This document shows, in pieces, positions 17,567 through 26,104 of a stretch of 64,000 bases of DNA. Source of the DNA: Rhizobium sp. TH2. Lineage in GTDB: Bacteria > Pseudomonadota > Alphaproteobacteria > Rhizobiales > Rhizobiaceae. The DNA lies in NCBI RefSeq assembly GCF_024707525.1, contig NZ_CP062231.1, forward strand, positions 5,431,501 to 5,495,500, written 5' to 3'. Under the pieces are notes generated by a model. That model was not told where the DNA came from, did not search any database, and saw nothing but the letters and a program-made list of their open reading frames with translations. Position 1 is the first letter of the stretch, and each line of letters begins with the position of its first letter. The position numbers and the translations under genes are program-made.

Positions 17567-18526
17567 ATGTCGCAACCCGTCACACAGACCAAATCTTCAC
17601 GGCCGCCCTTCTCCTGGGAGAAAGGTCAACTCATGGAAGGCTTCCGCTACGAGCGGGTGAAGACCTCGGGCGCCGAGATCAATGTCGCGATCGGCGGCGA
17701 AGGGCCGCCGTTGCTTCTGCTGCACGGCAATCCGCTGACCCATGTCAGCTGGCACAAGATCGCGCCGGCGCTGGCGAAGAGTTTTACCTTGATCATGCCC
17801 GACCTGCGCGGCTACGGCGACAGCTCCAAGCCCGATGGCGGCGAGGATCATTCGGGCTATTCGTTCCGGTCGATGGGCCAGGACAATGCGGAAGTGATGA
17901 CGCATTTCGGCTTCGATCGCTTCCAGGTCGCCGGACATGATCGTGGCGCGCGCGTCGCCTTTCGCATGGCGCTCGATTTTCCGGATCGTATCGAGCGCGT
18001 GGCAGCACTCGATATCGTGCCGACGCACCACGCGCTGACCAATGTGACGCTCGGTTGGGGCATCGAGGCCTATCACTGGTTTTTCATGGCGCAGAAGGCA
18101 CCGTTTCCGGAGAAACTGCTGACGGCGGACCTCAGCTATTACATCGATTACAAGCTCAACAAGAAGGGCGTCGGGCTGGAGATTTTCAGCCCCGAGGCGA
18201 TGGCCGAATACAAGCGCTGCACGACGCCGGAGCAGATTCATGCGGTCTGCGAGGACTATCGCGCCACCGTCGGCGTCGATCTGGCGATGGATACCGCCGA
18301 CTACAACGCAAAACGCATGATCGCCTGCCCGGTTCTGGTTCTGTGGGGCAGCAACAGCCATTGCGGCCGCCATTTCAAGCCACTCGAAGCCTGGAGCACA
18401 TGGGCGCCCGACCTGCGTGGCTGGGACGTGCCGACCGGCCACTATCCCGCCGAACAGCGGGCCGACCTGATCTATGATGCGTTCTGGGATTTCTTCAGTG
18501 GTCAGGAACCTGTGGCGGCGGCTTGA
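17567..18526 (+). CDS. Fluoroacetate/haloacetate dehalogenase-type alpha/beta hydrolase
   Basis: A 319-residue alpha/beta hydrolase with every active-site residue known for fluoroacetate dehalogenase: nucleophile Asp125 with Arg126 and Arg129 (GHDRGAR), acid Asp149 (LDIVPT), halide pocket His170, Trp171 and Tyr231, and base His292 (GHYPAEQ). Spacing matches the Rhodopseudomonas enzyme with a constant offset of +15, later +12. The predicted reaction is hydrolysis of haloacetate to glycolate and halide. GGAGGAG lies 5 bases upstream of ATG 17567; a later ATG at 17633 would remove 22 non-conserved residues. It is divergent from the dehydrogenase operon and shares its operator. Epoxide hydrolase is the main alternative, but it would need a Tyr pair in the cap and not His-Trp. 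Confidence 0.88.
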   Translation: MSQPVTQTKSSRPPFSWEKGQLMEGFRYERVKTSGAEINVAIGGEGPPLLLLHGNPLTHVSWHKIAPALAKSFTLIMPDLRGYGDSSKPDGGEDHSGYSFRSMGQDNAEVMTHFGFDRFQVAGHDRGARVAFRMALDFPDRIERVAALDIVPTHHALTNVTLGWGIEAYHWFFMAQKAPFPEKLLTADLSYYIDYKLNKKGVGLEIFSPEAMAEYKRCTTPEQIHAVCEDYRATVGVDLAMDTADYNAKRMIACPVLVLWGSNSHCGRHFKPLEAWSTWAPDLRGWDVPTGHYPAEQRADLIYDAFWDFFSGQEPVAAA

Positions 18527-18589
18527 GTGACTGCTGTTTCACCGGCCGCGCAAGCGGCCAGTGTCGCTGTCCGCAAACCTCTCCTCCGT

Positions 18590-18691
18590 CATCCTCGGGC
18601 TTGTCCCGAGGATCTGGGACGGAAGATATTTCCGATTGTTATCAGGGATATAGCGAGGGCTCACCAGATCCTCGGGACAAGCCCGAGGATG
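18590..18691. repeat. Extragenic palindrome pair (28-bp perfect inverted repeat)
   Basis: The 28 bases at 18590-18617 are repeated exactly in inverse at 18664-18691. Each arm is itself palindromic (ATCCTCGGG, CTTGT, CCCGAGGAT), so each folds alone and the pair folds together. Similar CCTCGGGCTTG-type palindromes are very common between genes in alphaproteobacteria. It sits between convergent genes and could end transcription in both directions. Confidence 0.85.
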
Positions 18692-18706
18692 GCGTTCGGG
18701 GTGGTA

Positions 18707-19777
18707 TCACCCGATCGCCCTGATAATCCCCGCCGTCATCTCAGCCGTACCCGCCGTGCCTTTGATGTCCTGCGTCCGCGTCGCGGGGTTGGCAAGCGCC
18801 GTGGCAATCGCGTCCTGCATCATCTTCGCCGCTCGCACCGCCTCTGGAATCTTCCTGTTATGGCCCAGCCACTCAATCATCATCCGCGCCGACTCGATCA
18901 TCGCGAAGGGATTGGCGATGCCTTTGCCGGCAATATCGGGCGCCGAGCCATGGGTCGCCTGCGCCATCGCCAGATTACCCTCGCCTATGCAAAGCCCCGG
19001 CGCCATGCCGAGCCCGCCGACCAGGCCGGCGGCCTCGTCGGTGAGGATATCGCCGAACATGTTGGTGGTAACAATGACGTCGAAGCTCTGCGGATCGCGG
19101 ATCAGGCGCATCGCCATCGTATCGACGATCACTTCGTCGACGGTGACATCCGGGAACTCCTTGGCGACCCGGTGGCATTCCTCGACGAACATGCCGCAAC
19201 CGAGTTTGAACACCGTGTTCTTGTGCACCAGCGTCAGTCGCTTCTTGCGCTGCTGGGCGATCTCGAAGGCGGCGCGCGCCACCCGTGACGACCCGGCCCG
19301 CGTGATCACCCGCACCGAAATCGTCACATCCTCCGTGGGGCGGAACTCGCCGGAGCCGGCGACGACATTGCGGTCGGGCTGGAAGCCTTCGTTGTTTTCG
19401 CGCACGATGACCAGGTCGATATCGTCATAGATCGCGCCGAGGCCGGGGAAGGACTTCGTCGGCCGCACATTGGCATACAGGTTGAAGCCCTTGCGCATGA
19501 TCGGGTGCGGATTGATGGCACCCGGCACTTTCGGATAGGCCTGATGGCCGATCGGCCCGAGGATGAAGCCATCCATCCTGGCCAGCGTCTCCATCGTGCC
19601 CTCGGGAAAGGTCGATCCATGCGTGTCGAGCGCGGTGCGGCCGATCGGCATCGGCCGCCAGTCGATTCTGAGCCCCGTCTTGGCGGCTGCGGCACGGGTG
19701 ACCTCGACGGCAGCGGGCACGATCTCGTGGCCGATATCGTCACCGTTCAATATGCCGATCACGAGATGATGTGACAT
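18707..19777 (-). CDS. Isocitrate/isopropylmalate dehydrogenase-family enzyme 3
   Basis: A 356-residue beta-decarboxylating dehydrogenase, more divergent than the other two. Its N-terminus is GILNGDDIGHE where the usual form is PGDGIGxE, with NVRPTKSFPGLGAIYDDIDLVIVRENNEG around 100-130 and metal site MFGDILTDEAAG near 242. The start ATG 19777 follows AAAGGA. It is the third gene after MmgE/PrpD 3 and the AbrB-like transporter, all leftward and 12 to 16 bases apart. The changed nucleotide/substrate loops suggest a substrate different from tartrate or malate. Isocitrate itself is unlikely given the short length and context. Confidence 0.88.
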   Translation of the reverse strand: MSHHLVIGILNGDDIGHEIVPAAVEVTRAAAAKTGLRIDWRPMPIGRTALDTHGSTFPEGTMETLARMDGFILGPIGHQAYPKVPGAINPHPIMRKGFNLYANVRPTKSFPGLGAIYDDIDLVIVRENNEGFQPDRNVVAGSGEFRPTEDVTISVRVITRAGSSRVARAAFEIAQQRKKRLTLVHKNTVFKLGCGMFVEECHRVAKEFPDVTVDEVIVDTMAMRLIRDPQSFDVIVTTNMFGDILTDEAAGLVGGLGMAPGLCIGEGNLAMAQATHGSAPDIAGKGIANPFAMIESARMMIEWLGHNRKIPEAVRAAKMMQDAIATALANPATRTQDIKGTAGTAEMTAGIIRAIG

Positions 19778-19789
19778 GGTTCAGTCCTT

Positions 19790-20890
19790 TCAATCAGACG
19801 AAGCGCCAAGGCGGCGCGAGAGAGCTTCAAAAATGCGGAGTGCGAATAGGATGGTCGTCATCACCACGGCGATGCGGGTGATCTGGAAGGCGGTGACAAT
19901 CGTGGAATCGAGATGCATGGCCGTGGCCGTGAGCACCATTTCGGTGACGCCCGCGGGTGCGAGTGCGAGAAGGCTGGTCACGAAAGGCAGCCCCGTCGCG
20001 TAGGACAGCAAGGTGGCAAGACCCGCCGCCGCCGCGAGCAGGAAGGCGGTGACGACCAGCGCCGAGACCGTCACCTGCGACAGGCGCCCAAGCAGTGATC
20101 GCCTGAAGCGGCAGCCGAGCCAGCATCCGATCACGATCTGCGCGATGGTGAGCGCAAGTGGTGGAATGGAGAACGGGCCGAGGTCGAGCCCTGCGACAAC
20201 GGCCGCGATGATGGCGGGAACCAGAAGCCAAGTGTTGGGCAGTCGCAGCCTGCGCACCCAGAAGGCTGCAGCCGTCGAGGCGAGGAATAGCGCCAGCAAT
20301 GGCCAGATCTCACCCGCGAGTGGCACCAAGACCGGTTGAATGCCCCCATCTGCGCCGAAGATCGTGACCAGGAAAGGCACGGTCGTCACGATTGCCGTAA
20401 CCCGGATGAGATGAACGACCGCCACGATATCGCCATCGGCTTTCTTCTGATGCGCGACCACGGCCATCTCCACGACGCCTGCCGCGGCGGTCGCGAAGAA
20501 AGCGGTCCGGCTGTCGATGCCGGCCAGCCGCCTGAGGATGATCGCCGCGAGCATCGACACGAAGATCATCAGCACGATCGCCAGTGCCATGAAGGGCAGC
20601 AGCTTGGCGACAGTCAGGACAACGGCGGGGATGAAGCGCAGGCCAATCGCGAGGCCGACCACGACCTGGCCGATTTCGCGACCATAAGGCACGGCACGCA
20701 GCGGCGCGCCTGCCATCGCGGCGATACCGCAAGCCAGTAGTGGACCGAGCAGATAGGGAAGCGGTATCGCCAGCGATCGCGCAAGGAACGCGCCGGCGAT
20801 ACCGATGGCGAGGGTGAGCCCAATCCGGGCAACGGCATCTACCAAGGCTTTCAGCCTTGCGCCACCGCCGTGTTCCCCTCGATCGAGCAT
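19790..20890 (-). CDS. AbrB-family membrane protein (putative ammonia monooxygenase annotation family)
   Basis: A 366-residue hydrophobic protein of about 10 helices in two repeated halves, each with a PLPYLLGPLL- or LPFVTSLLALAPAGVTEM-like segment, as in PF05145. That family is often mislabelled ammonia monooxygenase or AbrB regulator; it has neither copper-enzyme nor DNA-binding features and is best viewed as an inner-membrane transporter of unknown substrate. ATG 20890 is preferred over the overlapping GTG one codon earlier. Between an MmgE/PrpD gene and a hydroxyacid dehydrogenase gene, it may move an acid of this pathway. Confidence 0.8.
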   Translation of the reverse strand: MLDRGEHGGGARLKALVDAVARIGLTLAIGIAGAFLARSLAIPLPYLLGPLLACGIAAMAGAPLRAVPYGREIGQVVVGLAIGLRFIPAVVLTVAKLLPFMALAIVLMIFVSMLAAIILRRLAGIDSRTAFFATAAAGVVEMAVVAHQKKADGDIVAVVHLIRVTAIVTTVPFLVTIFGADGGIQPVLVPLAGEIWPLLALFLASTAAAFWVRRLRLPNTWLLVPAIIAAVVAGLDLGPFSIPPLALTIAQIVIGCWLGCRFRRSLLGRLSQVTVSALVVTAFLLAAAAGLATLLSYATGLPFVTSLLALAPAGVTEMVLTATAMHLDSTIVTAFQITRIAVVMTTILFALRIFEALSRRLGASSD

Positions 20891-20906
20891 CACGATGCTT
20901 TCTGCG

Positions 20907-22322
20907 TCAGCCGATGGAGATCAGTCGCGACGACAGGTCATCGACCGTCTTGAGAGTATCGAGGACGCGCACGAGTTCGATGATCTCGTTGGCCTTGGCG
21001 GCTGCCATGCCGGCGAATTCGGCATTCTCGCGGAACTTGCCGGCGACCTCGTCATAGCTCATCGGGAAAGCCGGGCTGCCCTTGCCGAAATCGGCGCGGC
21101 CGGAGATCTTGCGGCCATCCGTCAGCGTGATGTCGATCAGAGTCGTCATCAGGTGGTAGCCTGCGGCCTCCGCCTCGTCGTCGATGACGAAATCGACCCT
21201 CTCGATCATCGCCTTGACGTCGTCGCGCTCGACTGCCGCATCGGTGAACTCGTTGAGACCCGCGCGACCCTCGAGCAGCAGGATCGCCATGCAGAATTCC
21301 ATCGAGAATTTCGCCTGAAGCTCGTCCTTGGGACGATGATGGATCAGCGCGTTCGGCATGTTGGAATTGGTGCCCACGCGTACGCGGACGACATCCTCGG
21401 CCTTGATACTGTTCGCCTTGATCAGCCGCAGCATCTCGGTCATGCCGGGATGGGTGAGCGAGCCCGACGGATGCGGCTTGATTGAAATGCCCGGCTCGGC
21501 GAAGGTCCAGGGCGCCCCGAGCTTGCCATGGATGGCGCTCTGGTCGTAGCCGCCGCCGGCCGCCGAGAAGAAGCCGCGCGGGGCTTCGAGGATCGTCGGC
21601 GCCGCCGTCCAGCCGTAGGATGCGAACTGGGCAGCCGCGACGCCGCTTTCCGACGAGCGCCCGGCATGGAAGGGCTTGGTCATCGTGCCGAAATTCTCGC
21701 GCAGGCCGGCCGACTGGCTGCCCGCGATCGACAGCGCACGGAGCGTCGTGGCCACGTCGAGGCCCATCAGCTTGGCCGCAGCCGAAGCAGCAGCGAATGT
21801 GCCGCAGGTCGCGGTAGCATGAAAGCCGGTCTGGTAATGGCGCGGGTTGATCGCCTCGGCGATCTTGCACTCGACTTCGACGCCGAGATGATAGGCCAAC
21901 ATGAAATCCTTGCCCGATGCCTTGGTCAGCTCGGCGATCGCGAAAGCTGCCGGCAGCGCCGGCGCGGTCGGATGCGTCAGCAGGCCGTAGACCCGGTCCT
22001 TGGCGACGGCGAGCTGGGTGTCGTCGTAATCGTCGGCGTGAATGCCGACGCCGTTGACGAAGGCGGCGAAGCGCGGGGAGACCTTGCGGCCAGCGCCGAT
22101 CACCGTGGCGGCACCATCGGCCAGACCCAGGTCATCGAGGTGGCGGCGTGCCAGTTCGCCGCTCTTGGCAACCGAACCGGACAGAGCTAGGCCAAAGCCA
22201 TCGAGGATGTGCTTCTTGCCGAGTTCGATGACCTCGGCCGACAAGTTCTCGTATTTCGCATCGACCACGAATTCCGCGACGTACTTCGTCAGCCCGACAT
22301 CGACAGGGGTTTGTTGGTTCAT
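20907..22322 (-). CDS. MmgE/PrpD family protein 3
   Basis: A 471-residue MmgE/PrpD-fold protein, paralogue of protein 1: HADDYDDTQ near residue 95, DRVYGLLTHPTAPALPAAF near 108, MTKPFHAGRSSESG near 215 and GISIKPHPSG near 285. ATG 22322 has AGGAGGA 8 bases upstream, which decides against the ATG seven codons earlier. It heads the leftward unit MmgE/PrpD 3 - AbrB - dehydrogenase 3. The promoter region behind it carries the cluster motif. Retention of two similar copies at opposite ends of the cluster suggests distinct but related substrates. No reaction can be assigned beyond the family range. Confidence 0.88.
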   Translation of the reverse strand: MNQQTPVDVGLTKYVAEFVVDAKYENLSAEVIELGKKHILDGFGLALSGSVAKSGELARRHLDDLGLADGAATVIGAGRKVSPRFAAFVNGVGIHADDYDDTQLAVAKDRVYGLLTHPTAPALPAAFAIAELTKASGKDFMLAYHLGVEVECKIAEAINPRHYQTGFHATATCGTFAAASAAAKLMGLDVATTLRALSIAGSQSAGLRENFGTMTKPFHAGRSSESGVAAAQFASYGWTAAPTILEAPRGFFSAAGGGYDQSAIHGKLGAPWTFAEPGISIKPHPSGSLTHPGMTEMLRLIKANSIKAEDVVRVRVGTNSNMPNALIHHRPKDELQAKFSMEFCMAILLLEGRAGLNEFTDAAVERDDVKAMIERVDFVIDDEAEAAGYHLMTTLIDITLTDGRKISGRADFGKGSPAFPMSYDEVAGKFRENAEFAGMAAAKANEIIELVRVLDTLKTVDDLSSRLISIG

Positions 22323-22373
22323 GCGAAAATCCTCCTCACGCATTTCAAAACTCTGGGAGGACTGTGCAAATCA

Positions 22374-22394
22374 GATTGTTAATTGTCAACAGTT
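22374..22394. promoter_or_regulatory. Cluster operator motif upstream of MmgE/PrpD 3
   Basis: On the minus strand AACTGTTGACAATTAACAATC; the 10-mer TGTTGACAAT is at 22382-22391. The 15-mer AAACTGTTGACAATT is shared exactly with the divergent site at 17498-17512. It lies about 52 bases before the MmgE/PrpD 3 start and after the end of GntR regulator 2. Symmetry is only partial here. Confidence 0.65.
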
Positions 22395-22444
22395 TTTTGT
22401 TTGCAAAGGCGATACGGCGATATTTCTCGCTCGTTTCTCGCATC

Positions 22445-23167
22445 TTATGAGGGAGTATTGGTGGCCCTCGGCGCAGGAGTGGGCTGGCCCGCCTTGCGGG
22501 TCCGCTCGATGCCGTTGAGGATATGGGTGCGCGCCGCGATCAGGCTTTTTACCGGATCGCGCGCTTCGAGTGCATCGACGATGGCGCGATGCTCCTCGTT
22601 TGAAATGTGCAGAACGTCGTGGCTGGAAAGGGCACGATAGCGCTGGATATGCAGTTCGCGCACGAAGCTCTGGTAGATCAACTCCAGCCGTTTGTTGCCG
22701 GCCATGACAGTGAGCTGTTTGTGGAATTCGAGGTTGACCGGATAATAGACATGGACGTCACCGATCGCGACGATTTCGTCCATCCGCTGCAGCAGCGCGC
22801 GGAGAATGGCGATCTGCGCATCGGTGATCCGCTCGGCCAGCATCATCGCCATGCATCCGAACACGCCGGCACGGGCCTCGGAGAGATCCTGCGCCTCGTC
22901 ATTGGTTAGCGCCCGGATGAAGAAGCCGCGATTGGGGATGATCTCGATCAATCCCATCGCCGCAAGCGCGCTGCAGGCTTCGCGGATCGGCCCGCGGCTG
23001 ACGCCCAGGCGCTGCGAAAGCCCGTTCTCGTTGACCCGCTCGTTCGGCTTCAGTTCGCCGTCGATGATCATCCGCTCGATCTCGGCCTGCACCACGTTGG
23101 CAAGGGAGCGGGTGCGAAGAAAATCAATCGCCGAGATATTTTGCGGTGCGTTTGTTAGGTCTGACAT
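22445..23167 (-). CDS. GntR-family (FadR/FCD) transcriptional regulator 2
   Basis: A 240-residue regulator with an N-terminal winged HTH (about residues 17-85, VSRGPIREACSALAAMGLIE and NRGFFI) and a C-terminal FCD ligand domain. It shares the recognition-helix block SRGP(V/I)REA and the phrase xxxAxDFLRxxSL with regulator 1, so the two probably read the same DNA motif. ATG 23167 is chosen because the upstream 21 residues are low in conservation. It lies after the ABC transporter genes in the same direction, 147 bases on, and before MmgE/PrpD 3. Like other FCD proteins it likely senses a carboxylate. Confidence 0.9.
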   Translation of the reverse strand: MSDLTNAPQNISAIDFLRTRSLANVVQAEIERMIIDGELKPNERVNENGLSQRLGVSRGPIREACSALAAMGLIEIIPNRGFFIRALTNDEAQDLSEARAGVFGCMAMMLAERITDAQIAILRALLQRMDEIVAIGDVHVYYPVNLEFHKQLTVMAGNKRLELIYQSFVRELHIQRYRALSSHDVLHISNEEHRAIVDALEARDPVKSLIAARTHILNGIERTRKAGQPTPAPRATNTPS

Positions 23168-23314
23168 AAGCGGGCCATTGTAACGGGTCCATCGGAAAGG
23201 CGTAGGCGCCATGCCATTACTGGCAGGCATCCATGATTTCTCTTACCAGCAATCATATATGTTTGCGACTGCCGACAATTGACACTCCCCGGCTTTATTG
23301 GCCTCGCCAAGTGA

Positions 23315-25033
23315 TCAACCCCGCGAGTTCATTTGCGACCCGCCAAGCACCGGCAGCCGGTTGGCCAGGAAGACGACCAGGAAGGACACGGCGAGCAGGA
23401 TGATGCCGAGCACGCAGATCGCGCCCAGATCGCCGCTTTCGTTGAGGTCGTAGATGATCACCGAAACCAGCTTGGTATTGGCCGTGGTCAGCAGGATGGT
23501 GGCCGACAATTCGCGGATCGTACCGACGAAAACGAAGCACCAGGCCGCGACGACGCTTGTCCGGAGCAGCGGCGCCGTGATGTCCCACAGCGTCCTGAGC
23601 CGCGAGGCGCCCATGACGCGACCAGCCTCCTCCAGTTCCGGATGCACGCCCGAAAACGCGGATGACATCTGCTGGTAACCGGCAGGCAGTTCAATCGTCA
23701 TGAAGGCGATCAGCAGGATCCAGATCGTGCCATAGAGCTGGAAAGTCGGGTTGGCATAGCTGAGGAACAGGCCGACGCCGAGCACGATGCCAGGCACCGC
23801 CACCGGTGCCGTGGCCAGCACACCGAGGAAGCGCGCGCCCGGTATCGACCGCCGGATGACGAGATAGGACACGACCAGAGCGATCGCGGTGACCGCCGTC
23901 GCCGTCAGGAAGCCGAGCAGGAACGTGTTCCATAGCGCCAGCCGCGTTGCCGAGAAATCGAACAACACGAAGTTCCAATGGCTAAGCGTGATCGTATCCC
24001 AGTTGATCGGGTCGCCGACCGTGCCGGTGAAAGCCGTCTTGATGATGGCGAGATAGGGAAAGATGATCGTCAGGCTCAGAATGCCGCCGACAAATGCCAC
24101 GGCAGCCCATTTCCAGCGCCCAAGCTTCGTGATGCGCGGCGTGCCGCTCTTGCCGCCCAGGACGGTATAGCCCTTCCGGCCCAATATGGCCTTCTGCGCG
24201 CGCAGCAGCATGATGGTGATGATCAGCAGGGGAAGCGCCGCAGCCGCAGCAAGTCCCAACCGGGGCGGGAACTGGAACAGGCTCCAAATCTTGGTGGTGA
24301 TGACGTGGAAGCCGGCGGGCAGTGCGAGGATCGCCGGCGAGCCGAACATGGTCAGCGCCTGAAGTATGGCGATCAGCGTGCCGGCGAGCATGGCTGGCAG
24401 CACCAGCGGAATGGTCACCTTGCGCAGCGTCGTCATGGAACCGCCGCCGAGAATCGCGGACGCGTCCTCGAGATCGGACGGCACGCGGTCGAGCGCATTG
24501 GCCACAAGCGTGAACACATAGGGAAAGGTGAAACAGGCAATCGCGAAGACCAGACCGGAGAACGTATAGATGTTGACCAGATAGGCCGAGGAATCGAGGC
24601 CAAGGATCTTGCGGTAGAGAATGTTGACGATGCCGCTATTCGGCGCCGCCAGGATTTCATAGGCGATGGCGCCGAGGAATGGCGGCGTGACGAAGGACGC
24701 CGTCACCAGGATTCTTACGATCTTGCGCCCGGGCAGATCAGTCCGGGCGACAAGCCAGGCCATCGGCGTCGCGATGATGCAGGCCAGCACGCCGACGGCG
24801 AGCGCCATGCCGATCGCCAGCGCATAGGCCCGAACCAGGGTCGGATCGGCCACCAATGCGACGAAGTTTTCGACCGTGGCGGAGCCATCGGTATCGCTGC
24901 GGAAACTGTAATAGGTCAGCCAGAAGAGTGGCAGGAGAACCAAAACGCTCAGGACGAGGGTCAGCAGAGCGAAAGTCGGCCATGAAAGGTCGATGCCGCG
25001 GCGCCGACCCTGTACCTGAGCGTTACTGGTCAT
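23315..25033 (-). CDS. Fused ABC importer permease, ferric-iron/polyamine type
   Basis: A 572-residue protein made of two BPD_transp_1 permease domains in one chain (about residues 15-280 and 310-560), each with the EAA loop that contacts the ATPase (EDASAILGG near 190, EEAGRVMGASRLRTLWDI near 470). Fused permeases like this are typical of FbpB/AfuB-type ferric importers and related uptake systems. The start ATG 25033 is 6 bases after the SBP stop, so the two are coupled. It works with the adjacent family-1 SBP and MalK-like ATPase. Confidence 0.92.
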   Translation of the reverse strand: MTSNAQVQGRRRGIDLSWPTFALLTLVLSVLVLLPLFWLTYYSFRSDTDGSATVENFVALVADPTLVRAYALAIGMALAVGVLACIIATPMAWLVARTDLPGRKIVRILVTASFVTPPFLGAIAYEILAAPNSGIVNILYRKILGLDSSAYLVNIYTFSGLVFAIACFTFPYVFTLVANALDRVPSDLEDASAILGGGSMTTLRKVTIPLVLPAMLAGTLIAILQALTMFGSPAILALPAGFHVITTKIWSLFQFPPRLGLAAAAALPLLIITIMLLRAQKAILGRKGYTVLGGKSGTPRITKLGRWKWAAVAFVGGILSLTIIFPYLAIIKTAFTGTVGDPINWDTITLSHWNFVLFDFSATRLALWNTFLLGFLTATAVTAIALVVSYLVIRRSIPGARFLGVLATAPVAVPGIVLGVGLFLSYANPTFQLYGTIWILLIAFMTIELPAGYQQMSSAFSGVHPELEEAGRVMGASRLRTLWDITAPLLRTSVVAAWCFVFVGTIRELSATILLTTANTKLVSVIIYDLNESGDLGAICVLGIILLAVSFLVVFLANRLPVLGGSQMNSRG

Positions 25034-25039
25034 GATGCA

Positions 25040-26086
25040 TCAAGTCCCGAAAAACTTTTCATAATTAGCCTTGATCGTCGGGATTTCCGGTTCGAGCTTG
25101 ATCGGATCGGAGTGCAGGACCTTGATCTTGGACAGCGGCGTCCGGTCTGCTTTTTCCTTCACATCGGGATGGAAGGAGCGCAGGCCGCCGAAATCGCTGT
25201 TGAGCTGCTGGGCTTCGAGCGAAAAGAGGAAGGCATAGAACAGCTTGGCGGCATTGGGATGCGGCGATTGCTTGAGCACCGCGGCATTTCCGACAGCCAG
25301 CGGCGTGCCTTCGTCGGGATAGACGATCTTGATCGGCTTGCCCTCATCGATCAGCCGGAAGACATTGTATTCATTGCCATCGACTTCAAGCGCCCGTTCA
25401 CCCTGCGCCAGCTTCTTCGGCGGTTCGGTGGAAGACTGCACCTGCATGATTTCCTGGGTGCCGAGCTTTTCGAAAAAGTCCCAGCCGAGCAACTGGCTGA
25501 GCACGAAAGTCGAAGTCATGACCGTGCCGCTATAGCCGGGATGGGCCTTGACCATCTTGCCCTTGTACTTGGGATCGAGCAGGTCCGTCCATGTCTTCGG
25601 CGCGTCGGCCTCGGACATCAGATCGGTGCGATAGGCCATGACCGCGAGATGGGCGCGATAGACAGCGAAATTGCCGTCGGGATCGCGCTCGTCGGCCGGC
25701 CACTTGTCGGCGACTTCCTGCGGCACCATCGGTGCCAGCCATCCCTGGCGCTTGAAATATTCGAAATGCACCGCGTCTGACGTCTCGATCACGTCTGCAT
25801 TGTAGATGCCCGTCGAGTACTCTTGGCCGATGCGCTGGAACACGCGTTCGGATCCGGCGCGCTCCACTTGCACGGCGATTTCCGGATATTTGCTCTTGAA
25901 CAGTTCGGCAAGCTTTTCGGCAACGGCCACGTCGGTTGCGGTATAGAAGACCACATTGCCTTCGGTCTTGGCGGCAGCCTCCAGTTCAGGTGTTATCTGA
26001 TACGGCGCCGGCGCCTCGGCCGAGGCGTTGGTCGACACCGCAAGCGCCGATACGAAAAGCACGGCGGATAGAGTTTTCTTCCACAT
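25040..26086 (-). CDS. Periplasmic family-1 substrate-binding protein of the ABC importer
   Basis: A 348-residue secreted binding protein; the signal peptide (MWKKTLSAVLFVSALAVST, cleavage about ASA-EAP near residue 24) is clear. The body has the ferric-binding/thiamine-type SBP layout (GNVVFYTATDVAVAEKL, KTWTDLLDPKYKGK, and DEGTPLAVGNAAVLK near residue 265). A tyrosine pair as in FbpA near the C-terminus is not evident, so iron should not be assumed; organic ligands are possible. GGAGG lies 7 bases before ATG 26086, preferred over GTG 26092. It is the middle gene of the ATPase-SBP-permease operon. Confidence 0.88.
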   Translation of the reverse strand: MWKKTLSAVLFVSALAVSTNASAEAPAPYQITPELEAAAKTEGNVVFYTATDVAVAEKLAELFKSKYPEIAVQVERAGSERVFQRIGQEYSTGIYNADVIETSDAVHFEYFKRQGWLAPMVPQEVADKWPADERDPDGNFAVYRAHLAVMAYRTDLMSEADAPKTWTDLLDPKYKGKMVKAHPGYSGTVMTSTFVLSQLLGWDFFEKLGTQEIMQVQSSTEPPKKLAQGERALEVDGNEYNVFRLIDEGKPIKIVYPDEGTPLAVGNAAVLKQSPHPNAAKLFYAFLFSLEAQQLNSDFGGLRSFHPDVKEKADRTPLSKIKVLHSDPIKLEPEIPTIKANYEKFFGT

Positions 26087-26104
26087 ATTCACTTCCTCCC
26101 TTTG

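Noticed and set aside
19790..20890. Annotation as ammonia monooxygenase or AbrB transcription regulator
   Set aside because: Membrane protein of PF05145 type with no copper ligands or DNA-binding domain; the labels are inherited errors.
23265..23287. Another motif-like site (GCCGACAATTGACAC) upstream of GntR regulator 2
   Set aside because: Lacks the shared 10-mer and the symmetry; counted as chance similarity.
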